From: Psychrobacter faecalis
GTDB lineage: Bacteria; Pseudomonadota; Gammaproteobacteria; Pseudomonadales; Moraxellaceae
Assembly: GCF_016107575.1 (NCBI RefSeq)
Contig: NZ_JABAST010000021.1
Span: 1-49,161, forward strand
Reading direction: 5' to 3'
Length of the DNA: 49,161 nt
Below the pieces are notes generated by a model. It did no database searches and was not told where the DNA came from. It worked only from the letters and a program-made list of their open reading frames with translations. This document shows, piece by piece, positions 12,001 through 18,975 of the stretch. A program made the position numbers and the translations under genes. Positions within the stretch are counted from its first letter, which is position 1. Each line of letters opens with the position of its first letter.

Positions 12001-12985
12001 GCTCTAAACTGTTCAGTTGCTGTGCAATTACGTTTAATTGTGATTTAGCATCGCTAAGCTCATGCTCCGCTTGTTGATAGCTTAGCTGCTGCTGATAGTG
12101 GCTACTTTGGGCATCGTCTTTTAGCCATTGTTCTTGATTGATATGAGCCGCAAGCTTGTCTTGTTTGGCTTTTAGCGCTTCATAACTGGCTTGTAAAACA
12201 GCAACTTCACTAGCGCTGCGCTCATGAGCGATTTTTTGCTGCTGCTGATGATGCTTTGCTTGATAAAGCTGTTGAATGGCAAGCTGTTGTTTGATATCGG
12301 CAAGCGCTAACGCTAGCTCTTCATAACGCTCGGCACTGGCCGCTTGCTTAGACAAGCGTTTTTGTTGGCTCACCAGCTCGCTTTGCATATCGTGTAGACG
12401 GGCTAAATTATCCTGGGTTTTCTCAAGTTTCTTTTGCGTTTCCTCACGGCGCGCTTGATAACGAGAAACACCAGCGGCCTCTTCGATAAATTCACGTAAT
12501 TGTAGCGGGCTAGATTCAACAATCCGTCCAATCATACCTTGCTCGATGACCGCATAACTGCGCGCGCCAAGCCCTGTACCCAAGAACACATCGACCACAT
12601 CACGGCGGCGACAGCGCGTGCCATTGATAAAGTAGTCCGAGCGCCCCTCCAAATTTACCTGTCGGCGGACGGACAGCTCGTGATAGAGATTAAACTCATG
12701 GCGAATCCCCGTCTGCTCATCTTGCGTATGCTCAAAGGTCAGCTCAACACTGGCAACGCTTTTGGCGGCTTTATCTTGCGTGCCGGCAAAGATGACATCA
12801 CTCATCGCCCCGCCGCGTAATTGCTTGGCGGAAGTTTCGCCCAATACCCAGCGAATGGCATCAATGACGTTGGATTTGCCGCAGCCGTTTGGCCCGACGA
12901 TGGCGGTGATACCATGACGGAAGGTAAAAGTGGTTGGATTGGCAAAGGATTTAAAGCCTGCCAGCTTGAGAGATTTTAGGCGCAT
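9062..12985 (-). CDS. smc: Chromosome segregation ATPase SMC
   Basis: SMC dimers organise and segregate the chromosome. The N-terminal ATPase half has Walker A GPNGCGKSN (about 32-40) and the Q-loop region with LGTGLGARSYAVIEQG. Two very long Gln-rich coiled coils flank a hinge (roughly 510-720). The C-terminal half carries the signature LSGGEKTLTALSL and Walker B FCVLDEVDAPLDD. At 1307 residues it is well above the usual 1150-1200. The excess sits in the coiled coils and in an Asn/Ser/Lys-rich insert at the hinge (around NENDNSKNKSQ). The ATG gives the canonical MRLKSLKLAGFKSF start, although no strong ribosome site is visible. Whether scpA or scpB exist elsewhere cannot be seen. Confidence 0.97.
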   Translation of the reverse strand: MRLKSLKLAGFKSFANPTTFTFRHGITAIVGPNGCGKSNVIDAIRWVLGETSAKQLRGGAMSDVIFAGTQDKAAKSVASVELTFEHTQDEQTGIRHEFNLYHELSVRRQVNLEGRSDYFINGTRCRRRDVVDVFLGTGLGARSYAVIEQGMIGRIVESSPLQLREFIEEAAGVSRYQARREETQKKLEKTQDNLARLHDMQSELVSQQKRLSKQAASAERYEELALALADIKQQLAIQQLYQAKHHQQQQKIAHERSASEVAVLQASYEALKAKQDKLAAHINQEQWLKDDAQSSHYQQQLSYQQAEHELSDAKSQLNVIAQQLNSLEQQRQQAVSEIERLKAEQAEQQNILEELRPQLSKLNDKRDRHKRNEQPLQRAYHDAQNQLSRLQDNARALEQQQAINNQAQKRQQQNHDKWQRRQQNWQNLWQQLQQSLSPVESAGLQNDADTKSLQQTLNAQVTELNKQLQQIERQQDSIDERLSELQPQAHQLQQRLNTQRRELSEDEKRHAVLAGEYDTLHQILHPKPLSKNQLPIHHAKTADLNNDLGNELSITTLREQIELSAKGQQHAELLDSVLALWLDSHVLISKQSSDKKINDNSQKADSLWQALEQDLTDLFTYQTTQNENDNSKNKSQLENGHSLWLPAQTNDKGAKSFISALPNHLTDKVLSLSELITAPNLALWQHCYLYTAPSKTNTQQTLEDLAVTLKALPASAILLTSDGWFISRQGTTNLSKFASAQNGQNDSNNQFLSQRLQQRSRLQALEDLLDEFETKIQEQQKAIANHQRNYDALMVSLEETRAQAEQLTRDKHQHQQQLTTKRANAERLQADSQRLNADKVALEQEQQELEQEQQTLTHEQQHIQSEIAALTPQIADARLLSQQLQSERSELNRARQVDDDAWQAMQLRIQQSEMRLEHSVSSLARATAQHEKSLQNEQSLEARHEQQKNKLPALQVALQTAQKARDEQQAVLTTRETALTALKGEYNQQQTELDTLQNDLQMQQSELAGLATELALSAAKLEDASSHTQEALEAYYKISHKYQAQSDTVQQHQQQVMSVSNLLADFIAHDRRVRPDKIAELESERAKLEQQLSKIGAVNLAAVAELAEVNERLEPLAQQTADIAASMQTLTEAIDSIDETTKTLFMQTLDAVNNELANLFAKVFGGGQASLTLNTDEMPANAPKSEQWRAGLTLMAQPKGKRNSRLAVLSGGEKTLTALSLIFAIFKQHPAPFCVLDEVDAPLDDANVARFTSLINELADDLQFIFISHNKLTMQIADELKGVTMPSAGISTLVSVSLDEAANYLSD

Positions 12986-13124
12986 GAAATATCGATAGAC
13001 TTAGCAAAAACAGGCGGCTATTCTACCGCAAATTGTGACGAGTTTTTAGGGTTTGTGAAGGATGCTATAATAGTGGTGAAAATTTGCATGATGCATTTAA
13101 ATAATAACAATTAAGGCCATGACA

Positions 13125-13439
13125 ATGACTGAAGACAATTTTGAAAAATATAATCCGCAAGAATTACAGCAAAAATATGAAGAATGGTGTGAGCTGCATC
13201 GTAAGCAGCTTGAGGCGCAGCAGCAGTTTTTGCGCGCTGAAGCCTTGCAAAACGAGTTGAAAAAGTACTATCTCAACCCACAATGGATGACAGACCGTGA
13301 AGCGGAGCTGCCGATTGAGCACTCGGGTAAAGCGCACTCAATCTTTAGTGAAGATGCGCTATGGAGTATGCTCAGCGACCATGATGAGCTCGCCAGAAAG
13401 TGGATGCGTTTGGGGCTTGATGCGATTGATAGGAGATAA
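13125..13439 (+). CDS. DUF4298-like small protein
   Basis: This is a 104-residue cytoplasmic protein of unknown role. The N-terminal half is a charged, probably coiled-coil helix (about 10-48). It is followed by KKYYLNPQWMTDREAELP and then FSEDALWSMLSD, an order that resembles DUF4298 as I remember it (a YY...W...D motif, then SEDA). The start at 13125 is preferred over ATG 13119, because AAGG (13113-13116) is 8 bases from the former and only 2 from the latter. The gene is divergent from smc. It converges on the next gene with only three bases between the two stops and no room for a terminator. Confidence 0.8.
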   Translation: MTEDNFEKYNPQELQQKYEEWCELHRKQLEAQQQFLRAEALQNELKKYYLNPQWMTDREAELPIEHSGKAHSIFSEDALWSMLSDHDELARKWMRLGLDAIDRR

Positions 13440-13442
13440 AGC

Positions 13443-14249
13443 CTAAATCACCCCAATCCCACTTAACAACAATTGACCGCCTGCAAATAACAGCAGCACC
13501 CCAAAAGCGCGTTTCAGCGTCAGCGCGGGCAATATATGGGCAAGCTTGGCGCCGACCTTTGCCATCGCAAAGCTAGCGACAGATATGCATAAAAAGCCCG
13601 TGATATGGACAAAGCCTATTGTGCCCTCAGGCAGGTTAACCACGTCTCGACCGAACCAGGCAAAGCCTATCGCACCAGCGACGGCGATGGGCAAACCGCA
13701 AGCAGCAGACGTACCGACCGATTGTTTCATCGGCAATCCTGCCCAGTTTAAAAACGGTACGGTCAAACTACCGCCGCCAATGCCAAAAATAGACGACGCC
13801 ATACCGATGCCTGTCCCTGCCCCAAACTGTACGCCAGCTGACGGTAACGGCTTACCCAATTGTTCTTTATTGGATAAAAACAGCATTTTTAAGGCGACCA
13901 ATAGCGCCCCGACACCGATGATAGCTTGCAAGACTTTGCCGTCAATCATATCGGCGATACCGGCACCAACCAAACTGCCAATGACCAAGCCCAACGCCAT
14001 TTTGCGCCACACTTCCCAGCGTACGCCGCCGCGCTTATTATGGGCAGTCAGTGAGCTTATAGAGGTCACCACAATTGTCGCTAGTGAGGTGCCAATCGCC
14101 AAATGGGTGACCACTTCGGGTGAAAAATGATAGGCGGTAAAAATCCAAACCAATGCGGGTACGATAATCATGCCACCACCGACGCCAAATAATCCGGCGC
14201 TGACACCCGCAAACGCCCCTGCAGTCACAAACCACACATATAACATCAT
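13443..14249 (-). CDS. TauE/SafE family membrane permease
   Basis: This 268-residue integral membrane protein has about eight hydrophobic segments in two homologous halves, each carrying the family's glycine-rich signature: GLFGVGGGMIIVPAL near residue 20 and SIFGIGGGSLTVPFL near 155. TauE/SafE proteins export sulfite, sulfonates or related organic anions across the inner membrane. The substrate here cannot be told. AAGG lies 8 bases before the first of two ATGs. There is no sulfur-metabolism gene nearby to narrow its role. Convergent with the DUF4298-like gene and divergent from birA. Confidence 0.88.
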   Translation of the reverse strand: MMLYVWFVTAGAFAGVSAGLFGVGGGMIIVPALVWIFTAYHFSPEVVTHLAIGTSLATIVVTSISSLTAHNKRGGVRWEVWRKMALGLVIGSLVGAGIADMIDGKVLQAIIGVGALLVALKMLFLSNKEQLGKPLPSAGVQFGAGTGIGMASSIFGIGGGSLTVPFLNWAGLPMKQSVGTSAACGLPIAVAGAIGFAWFGRDVVNLPEGTIGFVHITGFLCISVASFAMAKVGAKLAHILPALTLKRAFGVLLLFAGGQLLLSGIGVI

Positions 14250-14453
14250 CGAATCGGCCTTTTATCCTGCGTCTTTTTTATTAAAATCGTATAATCATCT
14301 AATTGTATAGTCACTCGAACATTACCTGCTCAATCGTATTTGCTAAATCATAATCTGACCTTTATGCTGTTTGCTTTGTATTGTTAATGAGCAACAATCG
14401 CTCAGTATATCAAAGTTTATCCACGCCAATTTATCCCATCGACGAAACTTATT

Positions 14454-15479
14454 ATGCCGCCATTTAATCCATCATCCGACGCTTTGTCTGCCCAACCTTT
14501 TGAGTCATTAGAGCTTGAGCATTTACCTAAGCTTAACCATCGCCACCTTGCCAGTAGCGGCTCGACCAATAGTGAGCTGATAGCAGCGCTACAAAATGGC
14601 CGCCTAAATGCAGCCGAGATGCATCTACTAACAGCGGAAACCCAAAGTGCTGGACGCGGACAACATGGGCGCTCATGGCAGTCGCCGCGCGGCAATGTCT
14701 ACTTATCGTTATATCATCCGGTGCATCTACCGATTAGCGGTTTATTGTCGCTGATTATCGGCGTTGAACTGGCAAAAATGCCTGTAATTCAAGTGCTAAA
14801 TGAGCAATTGCGCGTGCAAGGTTTGGCAACAATCGGGGTAAAATGGGCCAATGATTTGGGCTTTTATTCAAAGCAATATTCGCAGCAGCATTCATTTCAA
14901 AATCAATCTGAACCTGAATCGAATGACGCTGCTTTAAAGCCGCTTGAATCTACCAAACAAACCCTACCCTTTCATAAGCTTGCTGGCATTTTAATAGAAC
15001 CCATAACAAAAGCAGGAAGATTGGTGGGCGTGGTGATGGGCGTGGGTCTAAACGTGCAAGCTACGCCTAAGCTTACGGCACAAACTTGCGAGGGTATGAG
15101 TTATCAAGCGATTAGCTTACGAGATATTTGTGCCATGCTTGAGCCAAAAGCGCCGCCTATTTCACTTCCAGACCTAAAAACGCTTTATCAGCAAATGAGT
15201 GAGGCTTTAATGGCAGCGATGACCCGCTTTGAGTATTTAGGATTGGAGAAGCCAACCGGGCAGCGTTATTATTTAGACAGTTTTTTGGCGCAGTTTGACG
15301 CGATGGATGCATTGGCAGGGCTGCGTTTGCGCATCACCCAAGACTACAACGGCAATGTCGAGACGCTGACCGGTTATGCATGCGGTCTTGATACACATGG
15401 ATGTTTGCAATTACGTGAATATAACGGTAAGATTTCTGCGCTTTTTACCGGTCGCATTGATGTGATTGGTGACGCTTAA
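14454..15479 (+). CDS. birA: Biotin-[acetyl-CoA carboxylase] ligase BirA (no HTH)
   Basis: BirA attaches biotin to carrier lysines of carboxylases. The 341-residue protein has the catalytic GRGQHGRSW biotinyl-AMP loop (near residue 67), the KWANDL motif (near 135), LAGILIE, VGVGLNV, and a C-terminal SH3-like domain. An insert rich in Ser/Gln/Glu (about 143-170) splits KWANDL from LAGILIE. There is no N-terminal helix-turn-helix, so it is a group I ligase that should not repress biotin synthesis genes. The start is ATG 14454; no strong ribosome site is visible. It is probably co-transcribed with coaX 61 bases downstream. Its likely local client is LiuD (18976-21087). Confidence 0.92.
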   Translation: MPPFNPSSDALSAQPFESLELEHLPKLNHRHLASSGSTNSELIAALQNGRLNAAEMHLLTAETQSAGRGQHGRSWQSPRGNVYLSLYHPVHLPISGLLSLIIGVELAKMPVIQVLNEQLRVQGLATIGVKWANDLGFYSKQYSQQHSFQNQSEPESNDAALKPLESTKQTLPFHKLAGILIEPITKAGRLVGVVMGVGLNVQATPKLTAQTCEGMSYQAISLRDICAMLEPKAPPISLPDLKTLYQQMSEALMAAMTRFEYLGLEKPTGQRYYLDSFLAQFDAMDALAGLRLRITQDYNGNVETLTGYACGLDTHGCLQLREYNGKISALFTGRIDVIGDA

Positions 15480-15540
15480 ACCTTTAAAATACCATACCTA
15501 AAAAAACCATACTGAACGAGCACTATATAAAGGGATTTTT

Positions 15541-16269
15541 ATGCTCTGGTTAGATCTTGGCAATACCCGTCTTAAATACTGGCTCACCGATGATATCGGG
15601 CAGATAGTTGCGCACGATGCCAAGCAGCATTTGCAAGCGCCTGCCGAACTGCTCATGGGTCTAACCGATCGTTTTGCGCGTTATGCGCCAGATTTTATTG
15701 GGATTTCCTCGGTATTGGGCGATGACTTAAATGTAAAAGTATCTGAAACCTTGAGCCGCCTAAATATTCCGTTCGAATTTGTCCACGTCGATGCTGAGCA
15801 TGCCTTGATGCAAAGCGCCTATGATGACGAACAGCTCGGCTGCGATCGCTGGCTACAGATGCTAGGCGCAGTCGATAAGAAAAAACGCCAGTGCGTGATT
15901 GGCTGCGGCACGGCGGTGACGATTGATTTGATTGATCACGCTGAGCATTTAGGCGGTTATATTTTCCCCAGCATCTATCTGCAACGTGAGTCGTTATTTT
16001 CTGGTACCAAGCAAATTACGATTTCTAATGGCACTTTTGATAGCGTGAGCCCCGGCATCAACACAAAAGACGCCGTCCATCGCGGCATTATGTTGTCCAT
16101 CGTTGGCGCGATTAATGAAATCAGTAACCGTTATCCAAACTTTGAGCTCATCATGACCGGCGGTGATGCGCATATCATTGCGCAACATATTAATCGTTCG
16201 GTGCGTATGCGCGATGATTTATTATTAAATGGTCTGGCCCGTTATTTTGACCATAGCAAACAGACATAG
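15541..16269 (+). CDS. coaX: Type III pantothenate kinase CoaX
   Basis: CoaX phosphorylates pantothenate, the first step of coenzyme A synthesis. The 242-residue protein belongs to the ASKHA fold. It has the N-terminal phosphate loop LWLDLGNTRLKYW with the catalytic Asp at residue 5, GCDRWLQMLGA (near 100), GCGTAVTIDLID (near 121) and the C-terminal MTGGDA. Length is within the usual 240-260. AGGG lies 6-7 bases upstream of the ATG. It follows birA in the same direction and ends in a strong bidirectional terminator. The supply of CoA fits the CoA-heavy liu pathway next door, but no direct link is shown. Confidence 0.93.
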   Translation: MLWLDLGNTRLKYWLTDDIGQIVAHDAKQHLQAPAELLMGLTDRFARYAPDFIGISSVLGDDLNVKVSETLSRLNIPFEFVHVDAEHALMQSAYDDEQLGCDRWLQMLGAVDKKKRQCVIGCGTAVTIDLIDHAEHLGGYIFPSIYLQRESLFSGTKQITISNGTFDSVSPGINTKDAVHRGIMLSIVGAINEISNRYPNFELIMTGGDAHIIAQHINRSVRMRDDLLLNGLARYFDHSKQT

Positions 16270-16291
16270 TGTTTTGAACGTTTGTATAAAT

Positions 16292-16327
16292 AAAAAAAGC
16301 AGGCCGTTTTAAGCGACCTGCTTTTTT
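16292..16327. terminator. Bidirectional terminator between coaX and liuA
   Basis: AAAAAAAGCAGG is paired with CCTGCTTTTTT around a 13-base loop. A and T runs on both sides suit termination of coaX on the plus strand and of the liu operon on the minus strand. Confidence 0.88.
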
Positions 16328-16362
16328 ATTTTTAGTTTATTCGATTTAAAAGCGATGCTAGG

Positions 16363-16437
16363 TGCTTATGGGATGATTTTTTTGCAACCTCTGTCACGCC
16401 TGCGAACAGCAAGCAAGAAAAAATTAGCCCATGAGCA
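16363..16437 (+). repeat. Palindromic repeat element, copy C
   Basis: This 75-bp copy has outer arms TGCTTATGGG (16363-16372) and CCCATGAGCA (16428-16437), complementary except for one T-G wobble. The core GCAACCTCTG ... CAGCAAGCAAG is slightly diverged (CAACC for TAGCC). The tip pairs CGC ct GCG. It lies between the coaX/liu terminator and the liuA stop. Confidence 0.88.
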
Positions 16438-16470
16438 AGAGTTTAGTATATAAAGAACATTCTATAATTT

Positions 16471-17658
16471 CTACTTAGTCTCGTTAAATAGCTCACGGCC
16501 GATTAGCATACGACGAATTTCACTGGTGCCCGCGCCGATTTCATACAGCTTGGCATCACGCCAGTAGCGACCAAGTGGATATTCATTGGTATAGCCGTTA
16601 CCGCCAAAGATTTGGATGCCCTCGCCTGCCATCCACGTGGCTTTTTCCGCACACCATAAAATCACGCTGGCGCAATCTTTACGTACTTCGCGGCTATGAC
16701 CGGCGCCGCGTTGATCGAGCATATCGAGATTTTTACCGACCGTATATAAGAAGCTGCGTCCCGCTTGCAGGATGGTATACATATCGGCGACTTTACCTTG
16801 GATAAGCTGAAATTCACCAATTGCTTGCCCAAACTGCTTGCGATCATGAATATAAGGCACGACGTTATCCATCACCGCTTGCATGATACCGATAGGACCT
16901 GCGGCGAGTACCGCGCGCTCATAATCAAGCCCGCTCATCAGTACTTTGACACCTTCACCAACGCCGCCCAAGATATTTTCTTTGGGCACTTCAACATTAT
17001 CAAAAGTCATCTCACCGGTATGACTACCGCGCATGCCAAGCTTATCGAGCTTTTGCGCTGTACCAAAGCCCTTCATACCTTTTTCAACGATAAAGGCGGT
17101 CATACCTTTTGCGCCAAGCTCTGGATTGGTCTTGGCATAAACCACCATTACGTCAGCATCTGGGCCATTGGTAATCCACATTTTGCTACCGTTTAACACA
17201 TAATGTCCGTCTTTTTCTTCGGCTTTAAGCTTCATACTCACTACGTCTGAACCAGCGCCCGGCTCACTCATCGCTAATGCACCAATGAATTCTCCACTAA
17301 TCAGCTTGGGTAGATATTTTTGCTTTTGTTCCTCTGAACCATTACGTTTAATTTGGTTGATACACAGGTTAGAATGCGCCCCATAACTTAACGCCACAGA
17401 AGCAGAGGCTCGGCTAATCTCTTCCATCGCCACCATATGAGCGACATAACCCATATCAGAACCGCCGTACTCTTCTGGAACGGTAATGCCATGCAGACCG
17501 AGCTCGCCCATTTTTTGCCATAAATCCATTGGGAACTCATCGCTACTGTCGATTTCGCTTGCACGCGGGGCAATTTCTTTCGCTGCAAACTGTTGTACCA
17601 CATCACGTAAGGCGTCGATATCTTCGCCAAGCTGAAAATTTAATCCAGGTAAACTCAT
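16471..17658 (-). CDS. liuA: Isovaleryl-CoA dehydrogenase (LiuA)
   Basis: LiuA oxidises isovaleryl-CoA to 3-methylcrotonyl-CoA with FAD, passing electrons to ETF. The 395-residue acyl-CoA dehydrogenase has the FAD-contact segments [10 protein letters not shown] and [11 protein letters not shown]. The catalytic Glu is at residue 247 in [10 protein letters not shown], the position typical of isovaleryl-CoA dehydrogenases rather than short-chain ones, which use the C-terminal Glu. The C-terminus reads [23 protein letters not shown] 17658 is chosen over 17664, because AAGGA abuts the earlier ATG but is 6 bases from the later one. It is the last gene of the liu operon, unlike Pseudomonas where liuA comes first. 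Repeat copies C and D flank it. Confidence 0.95.
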   Translation of the reverse strand: MSLPGLNFQLGEDIDALRDVVQQFAAKEIAPRASEIDSSDEFPMDLWQKMGELGLHGITVPEEYGGSDMGYVAHMVAMEEISRASASVALSYGAHSNLCINQIKRNGSEEQKQKYLPKLISGEFIGALAMSEPGAGSDVVSMKLKAEEKDGHYVLNGSKMWITNGPDADVMVVYAKTNPELGAKGMTAFIVEKGMKGFGTAQKLDKLGMRGSHTGEMTFDNVEVPKENILGGVGEGVKVLMSGLDYERAVLAAGPIGIMQAVMDNVVPYIHDRKQFGQAIGEFQLIQGKVADMYTILQAGRSFLYTVGKNLDMLDQRGAGHSREVRKDCASVILWCAEKATWMAGEGIQIFGGNGYTNEYPLGRYWRDAKLYEIGAGTSEIRRMLIGRELFNETK

Positions 17659-17722
17659 AACCATTCCTTGTATTTTGATGTTTAATTTCTTAAAAATTTA
17701 GATCTATTTAAAAAGAGACCAT

Positions 17723-17797
17723 ATAGCTGGTACAAATTTTTATCGCTTGCTGTGCGCCTGCGTCACTCCAGAGGCTTCAAAAATTTATACCAGCTAT
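17723..17797 (-). repeat. Palindromic repeat element, copy D
   Basis: This 75-bp copy is in reverse orientation on the plus strand, and so in the sense of the liu transcript. Outer arms ATAGCTGGTA (17723-17732) and TACCAGCTAT (17788-17797) are perfectly complementary. Reading the minus strand, the core is GAAGCCTCTG ... CACAGCAAGCGA, with a GTGaCGC/GCGcCAC-like tip. It sits between liuE and liuA. Confidence 0.9.
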
Positions 17798-17861
17798 CTA
17801 TCCATTTATTTCTGTTCATTTATTTCTATTCATTTAGCTTATGACTGGCTTTATTTTTTAG

Positions 17862-18782
17862 TTAAGACTGACGTTTATTAATCAACGCACGCGCCACGCT
17901 TGAACCATTGCGGCGACCCAAGAATTCACTGATACGCTCGCCAGCCACGACCAATTTATCCAAATCAATACCCGTACTGATACCCATACCGTGCAGCATA
18001 TAAACGACATCTTCGGTGGCGACATTGCCCGTTGCGCCTTTGGCATACGGACAGCCGCCAAGCCCAGCCACTGAGGTATCAAATTCGCTAACACCCATTT
18101 GTAAGGCAGCTAAGGTATTACTTACGGCTTGACCATAAGTATCATGAAAATGACCTGATAGCATGCTGATATCAGCGTATTCTAATGCGGCTTGCAGGGC
18201 GCGCTGTACTTTTAGCGGTGTACCAACACCAATCGTATCGGCAATACCAATCTGCTCAGCGCCAATCTCAACCAAACGCTTGGTCACATAAGCCACCTGG
18301 CTGGGAGCAATCTCGCCTTCATAAGGACAGCCAACCGTACAAGAGATAACGCCACGTACTTTGATACCCTGCGCTTTTGCAGCAGCGGCAACGGGCGCAA
18401 AACGCTCAATGCTTTCATCAATACTACAATTGATGTTTTTTTGGCTAAAGGTTTCACTGGCTGAGCCAAAAATAACGATTTCATCGGGGCGATGCACAAT
18501 AGCATTTTCAAAACCGCGCATATTGGGCACTAGGACTGAGTAGCACACCTCCGTCTGACGTGTAGGTGCTAGCGCGTCAAGTAGCGCGCTATTATCACCC
18601 ATTTGCGGCACCCATTTAGGCGAAACAAAACTGGTCGCCTCGAGCTTTTTGACGCCTGCTGCGATTAAATCGTTGATCAGCCTTTGTTTAACTGCAGTCG
18701 GTACCGTCATGGACTCATTTTGCAGGCCATCACGTGGACTAACATCAACGATTCTGACGTGGTCTGGGTACGAGAGTTTCAT
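17862..18782 (-). CDS. liuE: Hydroxymethylglutaryl-CoA lyase (LiuE)
   Basis: LiuE cleaves 3-hydroxy-3-methylglutaryl-CoA to acetyl-CoA and acetoacetate, the last leucine-specific step. The 306-residue TIM-barrel protein has the N-terminal DVSPRDGLQNE metal/substrate motif (near residue 13), the metal-binding GHFHDTYGQA (near 200) and the catalytic-loop signature VAGLGGCPYAKGATGN with its Cys (near 235). AAGGA lies 8 bases before the ATG. It is fifth in the minus-strand liu operon, with about 190 bases containing repeat copy E on the liuD side and about 200 bases containing copy D on the liuA side. These gaps are unusually long for an operon. Confidence 0.95.
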   Translation of the reverse strand: MKLSYPDHVRIVDVSPRDGLQNESMTVPTAVKQRLINDLIAAGVKKLEATSFVSPKWVPQMGDNSALLDALAPTRQTEVCYSVLVPNMRGFENAIVHRPDEIVIFGSASETFSQKNINCSIDESIERFAPVAAAAKAQGIKVRGVISCTVGCPYEGEIAPSQVAYVTKRLVEIGAEQIGIADTIGVGTPLKVQRALQAALEYADISMLSGHFHDTYGQAVSNTLAALQMGVSEFDTSVAGLGGCPYAKGATGNVATEDVVYMLHGMGISTGIDLDKLVVAGERISEFLGRRNGSSVARALINKRQS

Positions 18783-18842
18783 GCTTATCGTCCTTTTTTA
18801 TGCGCCCTTTCATAGTAGTTTTAATTTAGAAATGTTACAGGA

Positions 18843-18914
18843 CTGCTGGGATAAATTTTGCGAAGCCTCTGGAATGCGAAGCGCACAGCAAGCGAGGAAA
18901 ATTTATACTAGCAG
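18843..18914 (+). repeat. Palindromic repeat element, copy E
   Basis: This 72-bp copy lies between liuD and liuE and is opposite in orientation to copy D. Outer arms CTGCTGG (18843-18849) and CTAGCAG (18908-18914) pair with one G-T wobble. The core GCGAAGCCTCTG ... CACAGCAAGCGAGG is intact. The tip pairs GCG aa(g) CGC. Confidence 0.9.
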
Positions 18915-18975
18915 AGCGATATTTTAAACGAACCACTTTTATATTAAATTGGCTATGTTATCAGTACCTCAGTTA

